From NCBI GenBank assembly GCA_025455245.1, contig JALOMX010000166.1:1-10633 (forward strand): a stretch of DNA of 10,633 nucleotides. The letters are read 5' to 3'. This document shows, piece by piece, positions 1 through 7,872 of this stretch (the stretch's first letter is position 1; every line of letters begins with the position of its first letter). The stretch is from Chitinophagaceae bacterium. GTDB taxonomy: Bacteria > Bacteroidota > Bacteroidia > Chitinophagales > Chitinophagaceae. The notes beneath the pieces were generated by a model. The model ran no database searches. It had not been told where the DNA came from and worked only from the letters and a program-made list of their open reading frames with translations. The translations under genes and the position numbers were made by a program.

Positions 1-119
1 TTCCCCTTGATGGTACCGTCAATACGAATGTCACCTGTAGAATTGATATTGCCCTCGATGGAGGTTCCGGTCCCGATCAGGTTTATTGCATGGTTTTCAA
101 TTTCGCCGATTTTTGCCAT
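1..119 (-). CDS. Bactofilin (polymer-forming cytoskeletal protein), N-terminal part
   Basis: Partial gene; its 3' end lies beyond the left edge. The 39 visible codons begin MAKIGEIENHAINLIGTGTS and continue with a stretch reading as short hydrophobic/Gly turns (EGNI, GDIRIDGTIKG). This is the typical opening of the bactofilin (DUF583) beta-helix: a short polar leader, an 'LIGxGTxIEG' rung, then 'GDIRIDG'. Bactofilins self-assemble into nucleotide-free filaments, usually at the inner membrane, and act as scaffolds in cell shape or envelope processes; which one applies here cannot be told from the fragment. The start at 119 is chosen because it gives the usual short leader. An in-frame ATG at 149 would add ten mostly hydrophobic residues and cannot be excluded. 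The gene is divergent from the lipoprotein starting at 279. Confidence 0.8.
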   Translation of the reverse strand, partial: MAKIGEIENHAINLIGTGTSIEGNINSTGDIRIDGTIKG

Positions 120-176
120 TATGAATAAATTTATGATGAACAATGCCATGAAAGTCGGCATAAATACCACTTACAT

Positions 177-184
177 TGAAGATA
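177..184 (-). promoter_or_regulatory. Possible -7 promoter box for bactofilin
   Basis: Read on the minus strand this is TATCTTCA, resembling the Bacteroidota -7 consensus TAnnTTTG and differing by one base from the TATCTTCG box before trpS. It lies 57 bases upstream of the chosen bactofilin start. A TTTG occurs further upstream, but only 15 bases away, shorter than the usual spacing. Weak evidence. Confidence 0.25.
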
Positions 185-278
185 AAACCCCATCCGTTTC
201 AAAAACCAGGTTGTCCGGCAATTTTGCTGTTCAATTATTGCTTTAACAGATGAATCATTTAAATATAATTTTTATAAT

Positions 279-1046
279 ATGAAAATTTTCAGTTTCTATA
301 TTCTTGCCGCTTTTATTATTTGTTACGGATGTTCTTCAAAAATTGATTTTGAAGTCATGCCTCCCCCACCTCCCGTTATAACAACAGAACTTATGATTTC
401 CGAAATTTCAACTGCCATAAATACCGACCCAAACGCCGGTGGAACCAGAACACATTATGTGGAATTGTTCAACGGAACGGCAAATGCCATTAACCTTTCA
501 AACTATGCCATAGGCTATATGGCCGTTTCTGATACGGCAAACTTGATTCCTTGGTCTTTCGGAGTAAATTTCTTTGTATTTCCAGCTGTTACCCTTGATA
601 CCGGAAAATGTTATGTTGTTGCATCGCCGCAATCCGACAGAACAGCAGTAAGGCGAGATACCTCATGGGGTACCACAAGCACATTGGCAGCACAGGCAAG
701 CACTCCACTTCAACTTAGCGGCAATAGCGCCATCGCTTTACTCAAAAGGGATGCCGGAGGTACCATTATACTAAATGGCAATACGTACGCAATTATTGAT
801 GCTTTTGGAAGTCCCCTTGTAACAAGAAACACCAGTACTGGCGCAACCAGTTCACGCAACAACATTATTTGGACTATCGCAGGTGTTACGGATACCAGAA
901 ACAGGACTTTTTTCAGGAAAAAGGGTGTTTTATCACCAACCACTGATTGGGGTACAACAAAAGGTAGTTCTCCTGAAACAAGCCAGTGGATTGTTTCAGG
1001 AGACCGAGCATGGGATTATACCAACCTGGGAAAGCCTACGCCTTAA
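279..1046 (+). CDS. Lamin-tail-domain (LTD) lipoprotein
   Basis: Secreted lipoprotein of 255 residues. Residues 1-18 form a lipoprotein signal peptide: Lys2, a hydrophobic core, and lipobox C-Y-G-Cys18, with Cys18 the predicted lipidated residue. A proline-rich linker follows (five Pro near 28-32). From about residue 37 the sequence reads as an LTD fold: 'LMISEIS', then 'HYVELFNGT' and 'INLSNYAIGY', the signature of LTD proteins in which a beta-sandwich begins with an '[IV]SEI...YVEL.N' motif. The C-terminal part (FFRKKGV, a Ser/Pro-rich turn, 'SQWIV...WDYTNLG') also matches the usual close of LTD domains. LTD domains in bacteria occur on extracellular proteins, often beside nucleases or adhesin modules, but no catalytic module is seen here. 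The substrate or partner is unknown. The ATG at 279 is chosen because it gives the complete signal peptide. The gene ends 67 bases before trpS. Confidence 0.8.
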   Translation: MKIFSFYILAAFIICYGCSSKIDFEVMPPPPPVITTELMISEISTAINTDPNAGGTRTHYVELFNGTANAINLSNYAIGYMAVSDTANLIPWSFGVNFFVFPAVTLDTGKCYVVASPQSDRTAVRRDTSWGTTSTLAAQASTPLQLSGNSAIALLKRDAGGTIILNGNTYAIIDAFGSPLVTRNTSTGATSSRNNIIWTIAGVTDTRNRTFFRKKGVLSPTTDWGTTKGSSPETSQWIVSGDRAWDYTNLGKPTP

Positions 1047-1099
1047 GAAAATTCGAGGTTGGCCCTGTATGGGGTAACGACACAACCCCACCTCCCCCT

Positions 1100-1107
1100 T
1101 ATCTTCG
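1100..1107 (+). promoter_or_regulatory. Putative -7 promoter box of trpS
   Basis: TATCTTCG followed by CGCCCT and directly by the trpS ATG at 1114. It matches five of the six fixed positions of the Bacteroidota -7 consensus TAnnTTTG. If used, transcription would start within a few bases of the ATG, giving a nearly leaderless mRNA. No clear TTTG -33 box is visible at the usual distance. Confidence 0.45.
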
Positions 1108-1113
1108 CGCCCT

Positions 1114-2139
1114 ATGAGCAAAGAACGTGTGCTGACGGGCATCAGGCCCACAGGGTATCTTCATATTGGTAATTATTTTGGGGCAACGCGCAACTTTTTG
1201 CGCATGCAGGACGATTTTGACTGTTTTGTGTTTGTAGCCGACTGGCACAGCCTTACCACCCACCCCGATACAAGCGAACTGCAAAACGGGGTGCGCAGGG
1301 TATTGGCGGAAAATATCGCCTGCGGGCTCGATCCGGAAAAGGTGACGCTCTACATTCAAAGCGATGTCCCCGAAATAGCCGAACTGTACCTCTACCTCAA
1401 TATGCTGGCTTATAAGGGCGAACTGGAAAAAACCACCACTTTCAAGGAAAAAGTACGGCAGCATCCGGATAATGTAAACGCCGGATTGCTTACCTATCCT
1501 GTGCTTCAGGCGGCCGATATCGTTATTCATCGTGCGGGTAAAGTGCCGGTGGGAAAGGATCAGGAACAACACCTTGAAATGGCACGCAATTTTGCGCAGC
1601 GGTTCAACTTCCGTTACGGGAACGGTGACATCATTTTACCCGAACCGCAGGCCTTCAGCTACGATGGCGGCGATCTGGTAAAAATCCTAAGCCTGAACGG
1701 GGAAGGCAAAATGAGCAAGAGCGAAAACGAAATGAACACGCTTTACCTGGCTGATGACGATGAAATGATCCGTAAAAAGATCATGAAATCGAAAACAGAT
1801 CAGGGGCCCGAAACCGAAAACAGCATCAAGCCGGATTACATCGAAAACCTCTTTACCCTGATGAAACTGGTGAGCACCGCCGACACGGTGGCATATTTCG
1901 AAGAAAAATACAATCAGTCCTCAGCAGGCAATTGTGTAATCCGCTACGGCGACATGAAAAAACAACTTGCCGAAGACATGATTGCCTTTATTGCACCCAT
2001 CAGGCAAAAAGCGAATGAAATGCTTCAAAACAAGGAATACCTTGCCACTGTTATGAAAGCCGGCCGCGACAAAGCAAGGGCAAGTGCTTCCGAAACCCTC
2101 CGGGTTGTGCGCAGGGCCATTGGAGTTACTTACTATTGA
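1114..2139 (+). CDS. trpS: Tryptophan--tRNA ligase
   Basis: Cytoplasmic class Ic aminoacyl-tRNA synthetase that activates tryptophan with ATP and charges tRNA-Trp. The protein is 341 residues, close to the usual 330-340 of bacterial TrpRS. The Rossmann-fold signature is complete: 'GIRPTGYLHIGN' (residues 9-20) carries the HIGH-type motif as HIGN, and 'KMSKS' lies at residues 199-203. Between them 'VADWHSLTTH' and 'VPVGKDQEQH' are typical TrpRS blocks for Trp and ATP binding. The C-terminal helical part ends in 'RVVRRAIGVTYY'. The start at 1114 fits family length and places the first catalytic motif at residue 17. No ribosome-binding site is visible, as is usual in Bacteroidota. Codons look richer in G/C than in the flanking lipoprotein and kinase genes, perhaps reflecting higher expression. 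It may be transcribed from its own box at 1100-1107 or by read-through from the upstream lipoprotein gene. Confidence 0.97.
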   Translation: MSKERVLTGIRPTGYLHIGNYFGATRNFLRMQDDFDCFVFVADWHSLTTHPDTSELQNGVRRVLAENIACGLDPEKVTLYIQSDVPEIAELYLYLNMLAYKGELEKTTTFKEKVRQHPDNVNAGLLTYPVLQAADIVIHRAGKVPVGKDQEQHLEMARNFAQRFNFRYGNGDIILPEPQAFSYDGGDLVKILSLNGEGKMSKSENEMNTLYLADDDEMIRKKIMKSKTDQGPETENSIKPDYIENLFTLMKLVSTADTVAYFEEKYNQSSAGNCVIRYGDMKKQLAEDMIAFIAPIRQKANEMLQNKEYLATVMKAGRDKARASASETLRVVRRAIGVTYY

Positions 2140-2192
2140 TGGTTCCAACACCATAAAATAAGATGAGTGTAATTTTCAATAATGCTTTTTCT

Positions 2193-2200
2193 TACCTTGT
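2193..2200 (+). promoter_or_regulatory. Possible -7 promoter box for the nucleoside kinase gene
   Basis: TACCTTGT followed by CGCCC resembles TAnnTTTG and the TATCTTCGCGCCC context before trpS. It lies 52 bases before the kinase start at 2253. An ATG at 2206 just after it is followed at once by TGA, so it is not a gene start. No certain -33 box. Confidence 0.3.
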
Positions 2201-2252
2201 CGCCCGATGTGAAAATTAATATTTTGCCAAACGATAAAGATTATAAAAAATA

Positions 2253-2911
2253 ATGGCTGCCAACAACAAACCAAAACATATAGCAGTGGCCGGAAATATA
2301 GGTGCCGGTAAAACCACCCTTACAGAAATGCTTGCCAAGCACTACAAATGGATACCTCAGTTTGAAAATGTGGATGATAATCCATATCTGTTTGATTTTT
2401 ATGAGGATATGCCGAGGTGGAGTTTTAACCTGCAAATATTCTTTTTGAACAGCAGGCTTAATCAACTGCTTGAAATTCACCGTGGTACAGAAACGGTATT
2501 CACCGTGGTACAGAAACGGTTATTCAGGACCGGACCATCTATGAAGATGCCATGATTTTTGCACCCAACCTGCACGAAATGGGGCTGATGAACAAAAGGG
2601 ATTTTGACAACTACTATACTTTTTTCGAAACCCTGAAAAGCATGGTAAAACCCCCTGATTTACTCATTTACCTCAAAGCATCTGTTCCCACCTTGGTCGG
2701 CCAGATACAAAAAAGAGGCAGGGAGTACGAAGAAAATATCCGGCTCGATTACCTGAAAAAGCTGAATGAATACTACAATAAGTTTATTGATAATTACCGG
2801 GAAGGTCAGTTGCTTGTAATTGATGTAGACAAAAATAAGTTTGCCGAAAAAAGCGAGGACCTCGGAGATATTATCGGGAAAATAGATAGTATGTTATTTG
2901 GACTGTTCTGA
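2253..2911 (+). pseudogene. Deoxynucleoside kinase (dAK/dGK family), frameshifted by a tandem duplication
   Basis: Deoxynucleoside kinase that would phosphorylate deoxyadenosine/deoxyguanosine-type substrates with ATP in nucleotide salvage. The first frame (2253-2555) holds a Walker A loop, GNIGAGKT (residues 14-21), then 'ENVDDNPYLFDFY' and 'WSFNLQIFFLNSRL', all typical of dNKs. The second frame (coding from about 2520 to 2911) holds 'DRTIYEDAMIFA' (the [DE]R[ST] motif), 'DNYYTFFETL', 'DLLIYLKAS' and the lid block 'IQKRGREYE'. A perfect 23-bp tandem duplication (2475-2520) separates the frames. Removing one copy restores one frame of 211 codons plus stop, the normal family size, and reads 'EIHRGTETVIQDRTIYED'. 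As written the first product stops after 100 residues. The second part could start at ATG 2552, overlapping the first stop as ATGA, but would lack the DRT motif. Either a recent mutation or an assembly/sequencing error. Substrate specificity between dA, dG and dC is not decided. Confidence 0.85.
2475..2520 (+). repeat. Perfect 23-bp tandem duplication inside the kinase gene
   Basis: Copy 1 is 2475-2497 and copy 2 is 2498-2520; each begins attcaccgtg and ends aaacggt, with no mismatch. The sequence resumes with 'tattcagg', so a further short ATTCA lies at 2522-2526. That suggests slippage between ATTCA microrepeats. Such slippage would duplicate 24 bp, so the observed 23-bp unit could be a 24-bp in-frame duplication that then lost one T at the junction (TT to T at about 2497). 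Confidence 0.95.
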
Positions 2912-2937
2912 TGTTTCAGGAAGATTTTCCCCCTAGC

Positions 2938-3756
2938 TTATCTGCAGGACTGAATAAGGCTATAGCGTCGTTCATAAGCGGGTAAACCGGGCGTTGCAGC
3001 CCTGCCCGTGAAGGAGGTGAGCAATCCTTCTCCATCAACCGAAAAGTTACTGTACGAAAATGTGACCATCAAATCCGGCTGTCCGGGGCTTTCATATTGT
3101 ACTTCCATTTTTTCGGGAGGGGTGCTGCTTATTTTACCAAGCGACATCATCATCATAAAGGGTAGCAATTCGGGGAAAAGATCGGCATAAGGGTAAAGGA
3201 CTTCGGACTTGAAAACAGGTGAAGAAAGGTATGTCAGGGAGCCATTAATGGTCGAAGGATCGAACTCATACGTAATATCAAATGAATTAAAACCTTTTTC
3301 ATCGGAAGAAAAGATGGTGCGTTCAATCACATTATTTCCGTCATCAAACAGGCGCTCTTCCAGAAAGCCGCTAACATTATATCCATAAAAATAATCACCC
3401 TTTTCGGCGCCGGGGTAGGCTTCATTTACCTGAAGGTGCTTTATGCGCCTTGTCCCGTCAAGGGTAATGGTGCCAAGGGTTCCAAGGGTTATTACTGCCC
3501 CATCAAAGGTTACCGGGATAATTTTTTGAAAACCTGCACTTTTGATATCCATGAAAATGCTCGATGGAAAAAGTGTTTCGGCGCTGTAAGTATATTCATA
3601 GATTTCTCCGGCTGTGGATGATCCGTTTTCAAAAACCTCGACCTTATCTACAAAACAGTTTTTATAATCATCCGGCGAAAGTTCTTTCTGGCAACCGGTG
3701 CATACCATGGCCAAAATCAACCCAATTGCTGCGATATAATTTCCGGCTCTTTTCAT
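2938..3756 (-). CDS. Hypothetical lipoprotein, probably surface exposed
   Basis: Lipoprotein of 272 residues whose function I do not recognise. Residues 1-22 are a signal peptide with Lys2/Arg3, a hydrophobic core and lipobox C-T-G-Cys22. The mature N-terminus is Cys-Gln-Lys-Glu. This resembles the Q-K-[DE]-[DE] lipoprotein export signal described for Capnocytophaga and other Bacteroidota, which directs lipoproteins to the cell surface; surface location is therefore inferred. The body has alternating short beta-strand-like segments ('EIYEYTYS', 'YFYGYNVSGFLEERLFDD', 'FNSFDITYEFD', 'LMVTFSYSNF', 'ERRYSLIQSC'). This YD/RHS-like texture is seen in DUF4595-type Bacteroidota lipoproteins, but I cannot confirm that family. 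A four-Met run (residues about 201-204) lies near 'LFPELLPF'. It starts 40 bases downstream of lspA on the same strand, so the two may be co-transcribed. It converges with the kinase gene, with 26 bases between their ends. Confidence 0.75.
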   Translation of the reverse strand: MKRAGNYIAAIGLILAMVCTGCQKELSPDDYKNCFVDKVEVFENGSSTAGEIYEYTYSAETLFPSSIFMDIKSAGFQKIIPVTFDGAVITLGTLGTITLDGTRRIKHLQVNEAYPGAEKGDYFYGYNVSGFLEERLFDDGNNVIERTIFSSDEKGFNSFDITYEFDPSTINGSLTYLSSPVFKSEVLYPYADLFPELLPFMMMMSLGKISSTPPEKMEVQYESPGQPDLMVTFSYSNFSVDGEGLLTSFTGRAATPGLPAYERRYSLIQSCR

Positions 3757-3796
3757 TAAGTGTTATAATTTTTGGTTGGCCGGGAAGAGTGTACGC

Positions 3797-4453
3797 TCAC
3801 ACAATCTCTGCTACCTTTTTTTCCTTAGCCTCCTCCTTATGCTTTGGGAAAAAACGATTCTGGAAAAGTAATATTGCAATCAGCCCTATGGAAATGCTGG
3901 AATCGGCTATATTAAATACGGGACTGAAAAACTCAAACGGTTCTCCACCCCAAAAGGGCAGCCACTCAGGCAGGGTGGTTTGGATAATGGGAAAATACAG
4001 CATGTCCACTACTTTTCCATGAAGAAAGCCTGCGTATCCACCACCCTCGGGAAAAAGAGTTGCTACATTACGGGTGTATGGATCGCTACCCTCAAAAATC
4101 ATTCCGTAAAACATACTGTCTATAAGGTTTCCGACAGCCCCTGCGAAAATGAGTGCAACACAAATAATAAATCCTTTATGGTATTTTTCCTTTATGATCT
4201 TATTGATAAAATATACACCGAAAAAAACGGCAGCAAGCCTGAAGAGCGTCAATGCAAGCTTGCCCCACGAACCGCTTTCCCCCAATTTCCAGCCCCAGGC
4301 CATTCCTTCATTTTCCACGAAGTGCAGCCTGAACCAGTTGCCTATCATGGAATGGTCTTCACCAAGGTAGTAAGTGGTTTTTATATAAAACTTAAACACC
4401 TGATCTACCAACAGTATGGCAAGTATTAAAATAACGATGTGTATTTTTTTCAC
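3797..4453 (-). CDS. lspA: Lipoprotein signal peptidase (signal peptidase II)
   Basis: Inner-membrane aspartyl protease that removes the signal peptide from diacylglyceryl-modified prolipoproteins. The protein has 218 residues. Hydrophobic segments lie near residues 5-18, 68-85, 95-110 and 185-198, giving the usual four-helix layout. The catalytic aspartates are visible as Asp112 in 'GNLID' and Asp184 in 'FNIADSSISIG'. The block 'HFVENEGMAWG' (44-54) corresponds to the conserved N-x-G-x-[AM]-[FW] motif, and 'LVDQ' (15-18) is the conserved first-helix Asp. The stretch of roughly 65 residues between the catalytic Asps (113-178) is much longer than in the 160-170-residue proteobacterial enzymes; Bacteroidota LspA carry such an insertion. 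The start codon is GTG (4453-4451). No in-frame ATG is available upstream, and the GTG puts Lys-Lys directly before the first membrane helix. It has its own good promoter box just upstream. A lipoprotein substrate gene follows directly. Confidence 0.95.
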   Translation of the reverse strand: MKKIHIVILILAILLVDQVFKFYIKTTYYLGEDHSMIGNWFRLHFVENEGMAWGWKLGESGSWGKLALTLFRLAAVFFGVYFINKIIKEKYHKGFIICVALIFAGAVGNLIDSMFYGMIFEGSDPYTRNVATLFPEGGGYAGFLHGKVVDMLYFPIIQTTLPEWLPFWGGEPFEFFSPVFNIADSSISIGLIAILLFQNRFFPKHKEEAKEKKVAEIV

Positions 4454-4473
4454 CCTATTTCTTTTTTGACCGG

Positions 4474-4481
4474 CAAATATA
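4474..4481 (-). promoter_or_regulatory. -7 promoter box of lspA
   Basis: Minus-strand TATATTTG, a perfect match to the Bacteroidota -7 consensus TAnnTTTG. It lies 20 bases upstream of the GTG start of lspA and inside the 97-base gap after pyrG. No clear TTTG -33 element at the usual distance. It suggests lspA can be transcribed independently of pyrG. Confidence 0.5.
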
Positions 4482-4550
4482 CCGGGCAGATACCCCTTCC
4501 GTTTGCAGTTGCTTAAATATTAATGAACTATTAGGTAAATGTTCCTTTTC

Positions 4551-6442
<1,892 letters not shown>

Positions 6443-6808
6443 ATGGCAACTTATAATGAACTTTCGGAAGGAAAATATTACGTAATTCAGGAATTGGAAA
6501 ATACAACCCTGGAACTCGTTTTTGTTTCCATGGCAACCGAAAAGTGCGTACTCATTGAGTTTCAGGACGAAGATCAAACATTGACATGGTATCGTAAAAC
6601 TGATGAAATATTTGAGATTGTAGAGGAACTGACCGAAGAACAGGCAGTTTTGTATGAAACCATAACCGCAGGTGACGATTCAGACGGGGACGATGATTTT
6701 TTCTGGGGCGATGATGACGAAGACGAAGATGACGATTTTTGGGACATGGACGATGACGAAGACGATGATGATGATGACGACGAAAGGGTAATTGCCATCA
6801 AAAATTAA
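6443..6808 (+). CDS. Small acidic protein with Asp-rich, aromatic-studded tail
   Basis: Protein of 121 residues with no family I can name with certainty. Residues 1-75 look like a small beta-rich domain ('KYYVIQELENTTLELVFVSM', 'CVLIEFQDED', 'LTWYRKTDEIFEIVEEL') and contain a single Cys35. Residues 78-114 are a low-complexity acidic tail: 28 of 37 residues are Asp or Glu, interrupted by aromatic patches Phe-Phe-Trp (86-88) and Phe-Trp (99-100). It ends in a short non-acidic segment, 'RVIAIKN'. No signal peptide or membrane helix is present, so it is probably cytoplasmic. It starts 248 bases from divergent pyrG and lies 53 bases before the hydrolase gene. Acidic-aromatic tails in other proteins bind basic protein surfaces or mimic nucleic acid; here this is only inference. 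The Asp codons mix GAT and GAC, as expected for a real coding tail rather than a pure triplet repeat. Confidence 0.75.
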   Translation: MATYNELSEGKYYVIQELENTTLELVFVSMATEKCVLIEFQDEDQTLTWYRKTDEIFEIVEELTEEQAVLYETITAGDDSDGDDDFFWGDDDEDEDDDFWDMDDDEDDDDDDDERVIAIKN

Positions 6809-6820
6809 GTTGAAGATAAA

Positions 6821-6844
6821 CCTAACCCTGATCTGATTGTTAGG
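6821..6844. repeat. Inverted repeat CCTAAC-12-GTTAGG
   Basis: A 6-bp perfect inverted repeat with a 12-base loop in the 53-base gap between the acidic protein gene and the hydrolase gene, ending 17 bases before the hydrolase ATG at 6862. No T-run follows, so it is not a typical intrinsic terminator. It could be a weak RNA hairpin or an operator; chance is also possible. Confidence 0.3.
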
Positions 6845-6861
6845 ATAAAAAGTCTTTCAAC

Positions 6862-7809
6862 ATGTTTATAAATAATGTATTAATGAAAGGGTCTGTAAGC
6901 TTACTGACCCTTTTTCTTTTGTCGGCAAATACTATTGCCCAAAAAGCAAAAAAGTCTTCTGCGAAAACCAAAGCAGAGAATATTTTACTTTCCGGAGAGG
7001 ATCACAGTTGCTGCATAGGTTCAGGTGATGAAGAAGAAAACAAAACCGCGGATGCTGCTTTTATGGACATAGCGGGAACCAAAGAGTTTGGTAAACTGCA
7101 CGATGAACCGCTGCCATTTACTTTGCAAAACCCTTCCGGGAGTGATATTATTTTTAACTGCAATGATGGCGTACCGGGAAGGGCATATTTTTTAAAAGCA
7201 AAAAGCAACACGCCCAATTACCTGATTGTCATTCAGGAATGGTGGGGTTTGAATGACCACATAAGACAGGAAGCAGAAAAATACTATAAGGCGCTTGGTG
7301 AAAACATAAATGTTTTGGCAGTGGACCTGTACGATGGCAAAGTGGCGTCCACGGTTGACAGTGCGCAGAAATACATAGGTGAAGCCCTTAAAAGCAAACG
7401 AAAAGAAACCATAATTGAAGGCGCAATGTATTATGCCGGAAAATTTGCCAACATCTATACCATTGGTTGGTGCTTCGGTGGCATGATGAGTTTGCAAACG
7501 GCTATCAATGGAGGCAACCGGGTACAAGGCTGCGTAATGTACTATGGCCAACCTGAAAAGGATGAAGCACGGATTGCTCAAATCCAGTGTGATGTTTTGG
7601 GCATCTTTGGCACGAAAGATCGCGGCATTCCAAACGAATCGGTGGATGCTTTTGCCGAAAAGATGAAGAAGGCCGGCAAGAATTTCGATCTTGTGCGCTA
7701 TGATGCCGTGCATGCTTTTGCCAATCCAAGCAACCCCGGTTATAACAAAGAATTCGGAGAAGATGCGTTTCAGAAAAGCGTAGCCTTTTTGAAAGCAAGG
7801 TTGAAATAA
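6862..7809 (+). CDS. Exported dienelactone hydrolase family protein
   Basis: Alpha/beta-hydrolase of the dienelactone hydrolase (DLH) family, 315 residues, longer than the ~236 of classical cytoplasmic DLH because of an N-terminal extension. Residues 8-26 (MKGSVSLLTLFLLSANTIA) are a signal peptide with probable cleavage before Gln27, so the protein is likely periplasmic or secreted. The true start may be ATG 6883 (Met8), which gives a tighter signal peptide. Residues 27-110 form a linker and small domain with adjacent Cys50-Cys51. The hydrolase core follows: 'IQEWWGLNDHI' with Glu126, the nucleophile elbow 'GWCFGG' with Cys204, 'GTKDRGIP' with Asp253, and 'DAVHAFANPS' with His284. These supply the Cys-Asp-His triad and the accessory Glu of DLH enzymes. 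The substrate is unknown; family members hydrolyse lactones and esters, and nothing nearby points to chlorocatechol breakdown. A strong terminator follows. Confidence 0.9.
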   Translation: MFINNVLMKGSVSLLTLFLLSANTIAQKAKKSSAKTKAENILLSGEDHSCCIGSGDEEENKTADAAFMDIAGTKEFGKLHDEPLPFTLQNPSGSDIIFNCNDGVPGRAYFLKAKSNTPNYLIVIQEWWGLNDHIRQEAEKYYKALGENINVLAVDLYDGKVASTVDSAQKYIGEALKSKRKETIIEGAMYYAGKFANIYTIGWCFGGMMSLQTAINGGNRVQGCVMYYGQPEKDEARIAQIQCDVLGIFGTKDRGIPNESVDAFAEKMKKAGKNFDLVRYDAVHAFANPSNPGYNKEFGEDAFQKSVAFLKARLK

Positions 7810-7829
7810 TTGTTTTTTTGATTTATAAG

Positions 7830-7865
7830 AAAGATGCGGCCTCCGATGATGGCTGCATCTTTTTT
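7830..7865. terminator. Intrinsic terminator after the hydrolase gene, possibly bidirectional
   Basis: AAGATGCGGCC (7831-7841), loop of nine bases, GGCTGCATCTT (7851-7861), then four more T. The 11-bp stem has one G-U wobble in plus-strand RNA, extends by an A-T pair outside, and is followed by a T-run, a classic Rho-independent terminator for the gene ending at 7809. Read on the minus strand the stem has one A-C mismatch and ends in TTTCTTAT. It sits just past the corrected stop of the GH109-like gene at 7873, so it may serve both convergent genes. Confidence 0.85.
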
Positions 7866-7872
7866 ATGCGCT

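Noticed and set aside
7..246. 79-codon open frame on the plus strand at the left edge
   Set aside because: It lies antisense to the bactofilin N-terminus, which reads as a known family, and has no domain of its own.
1099..1572. 157-codon open frame opposite trpS
   Set aside because: Antisense shadow of a fully conserved trpS.
2475..2520. CRISPR-like or satellite repeat
   Set aside because: Only two abutting copies with no spacer, lying inside a conserved gene whose frame is restored when one copy is removed.
6574..6801. Serine-rich open frame on the minus strand
   Set aside because: It is the exact antisense of the Asp-rich tail (GAT/GAC read backwards as TCA/TCG/TCT-type Ser codons). It has no independent coding signal.
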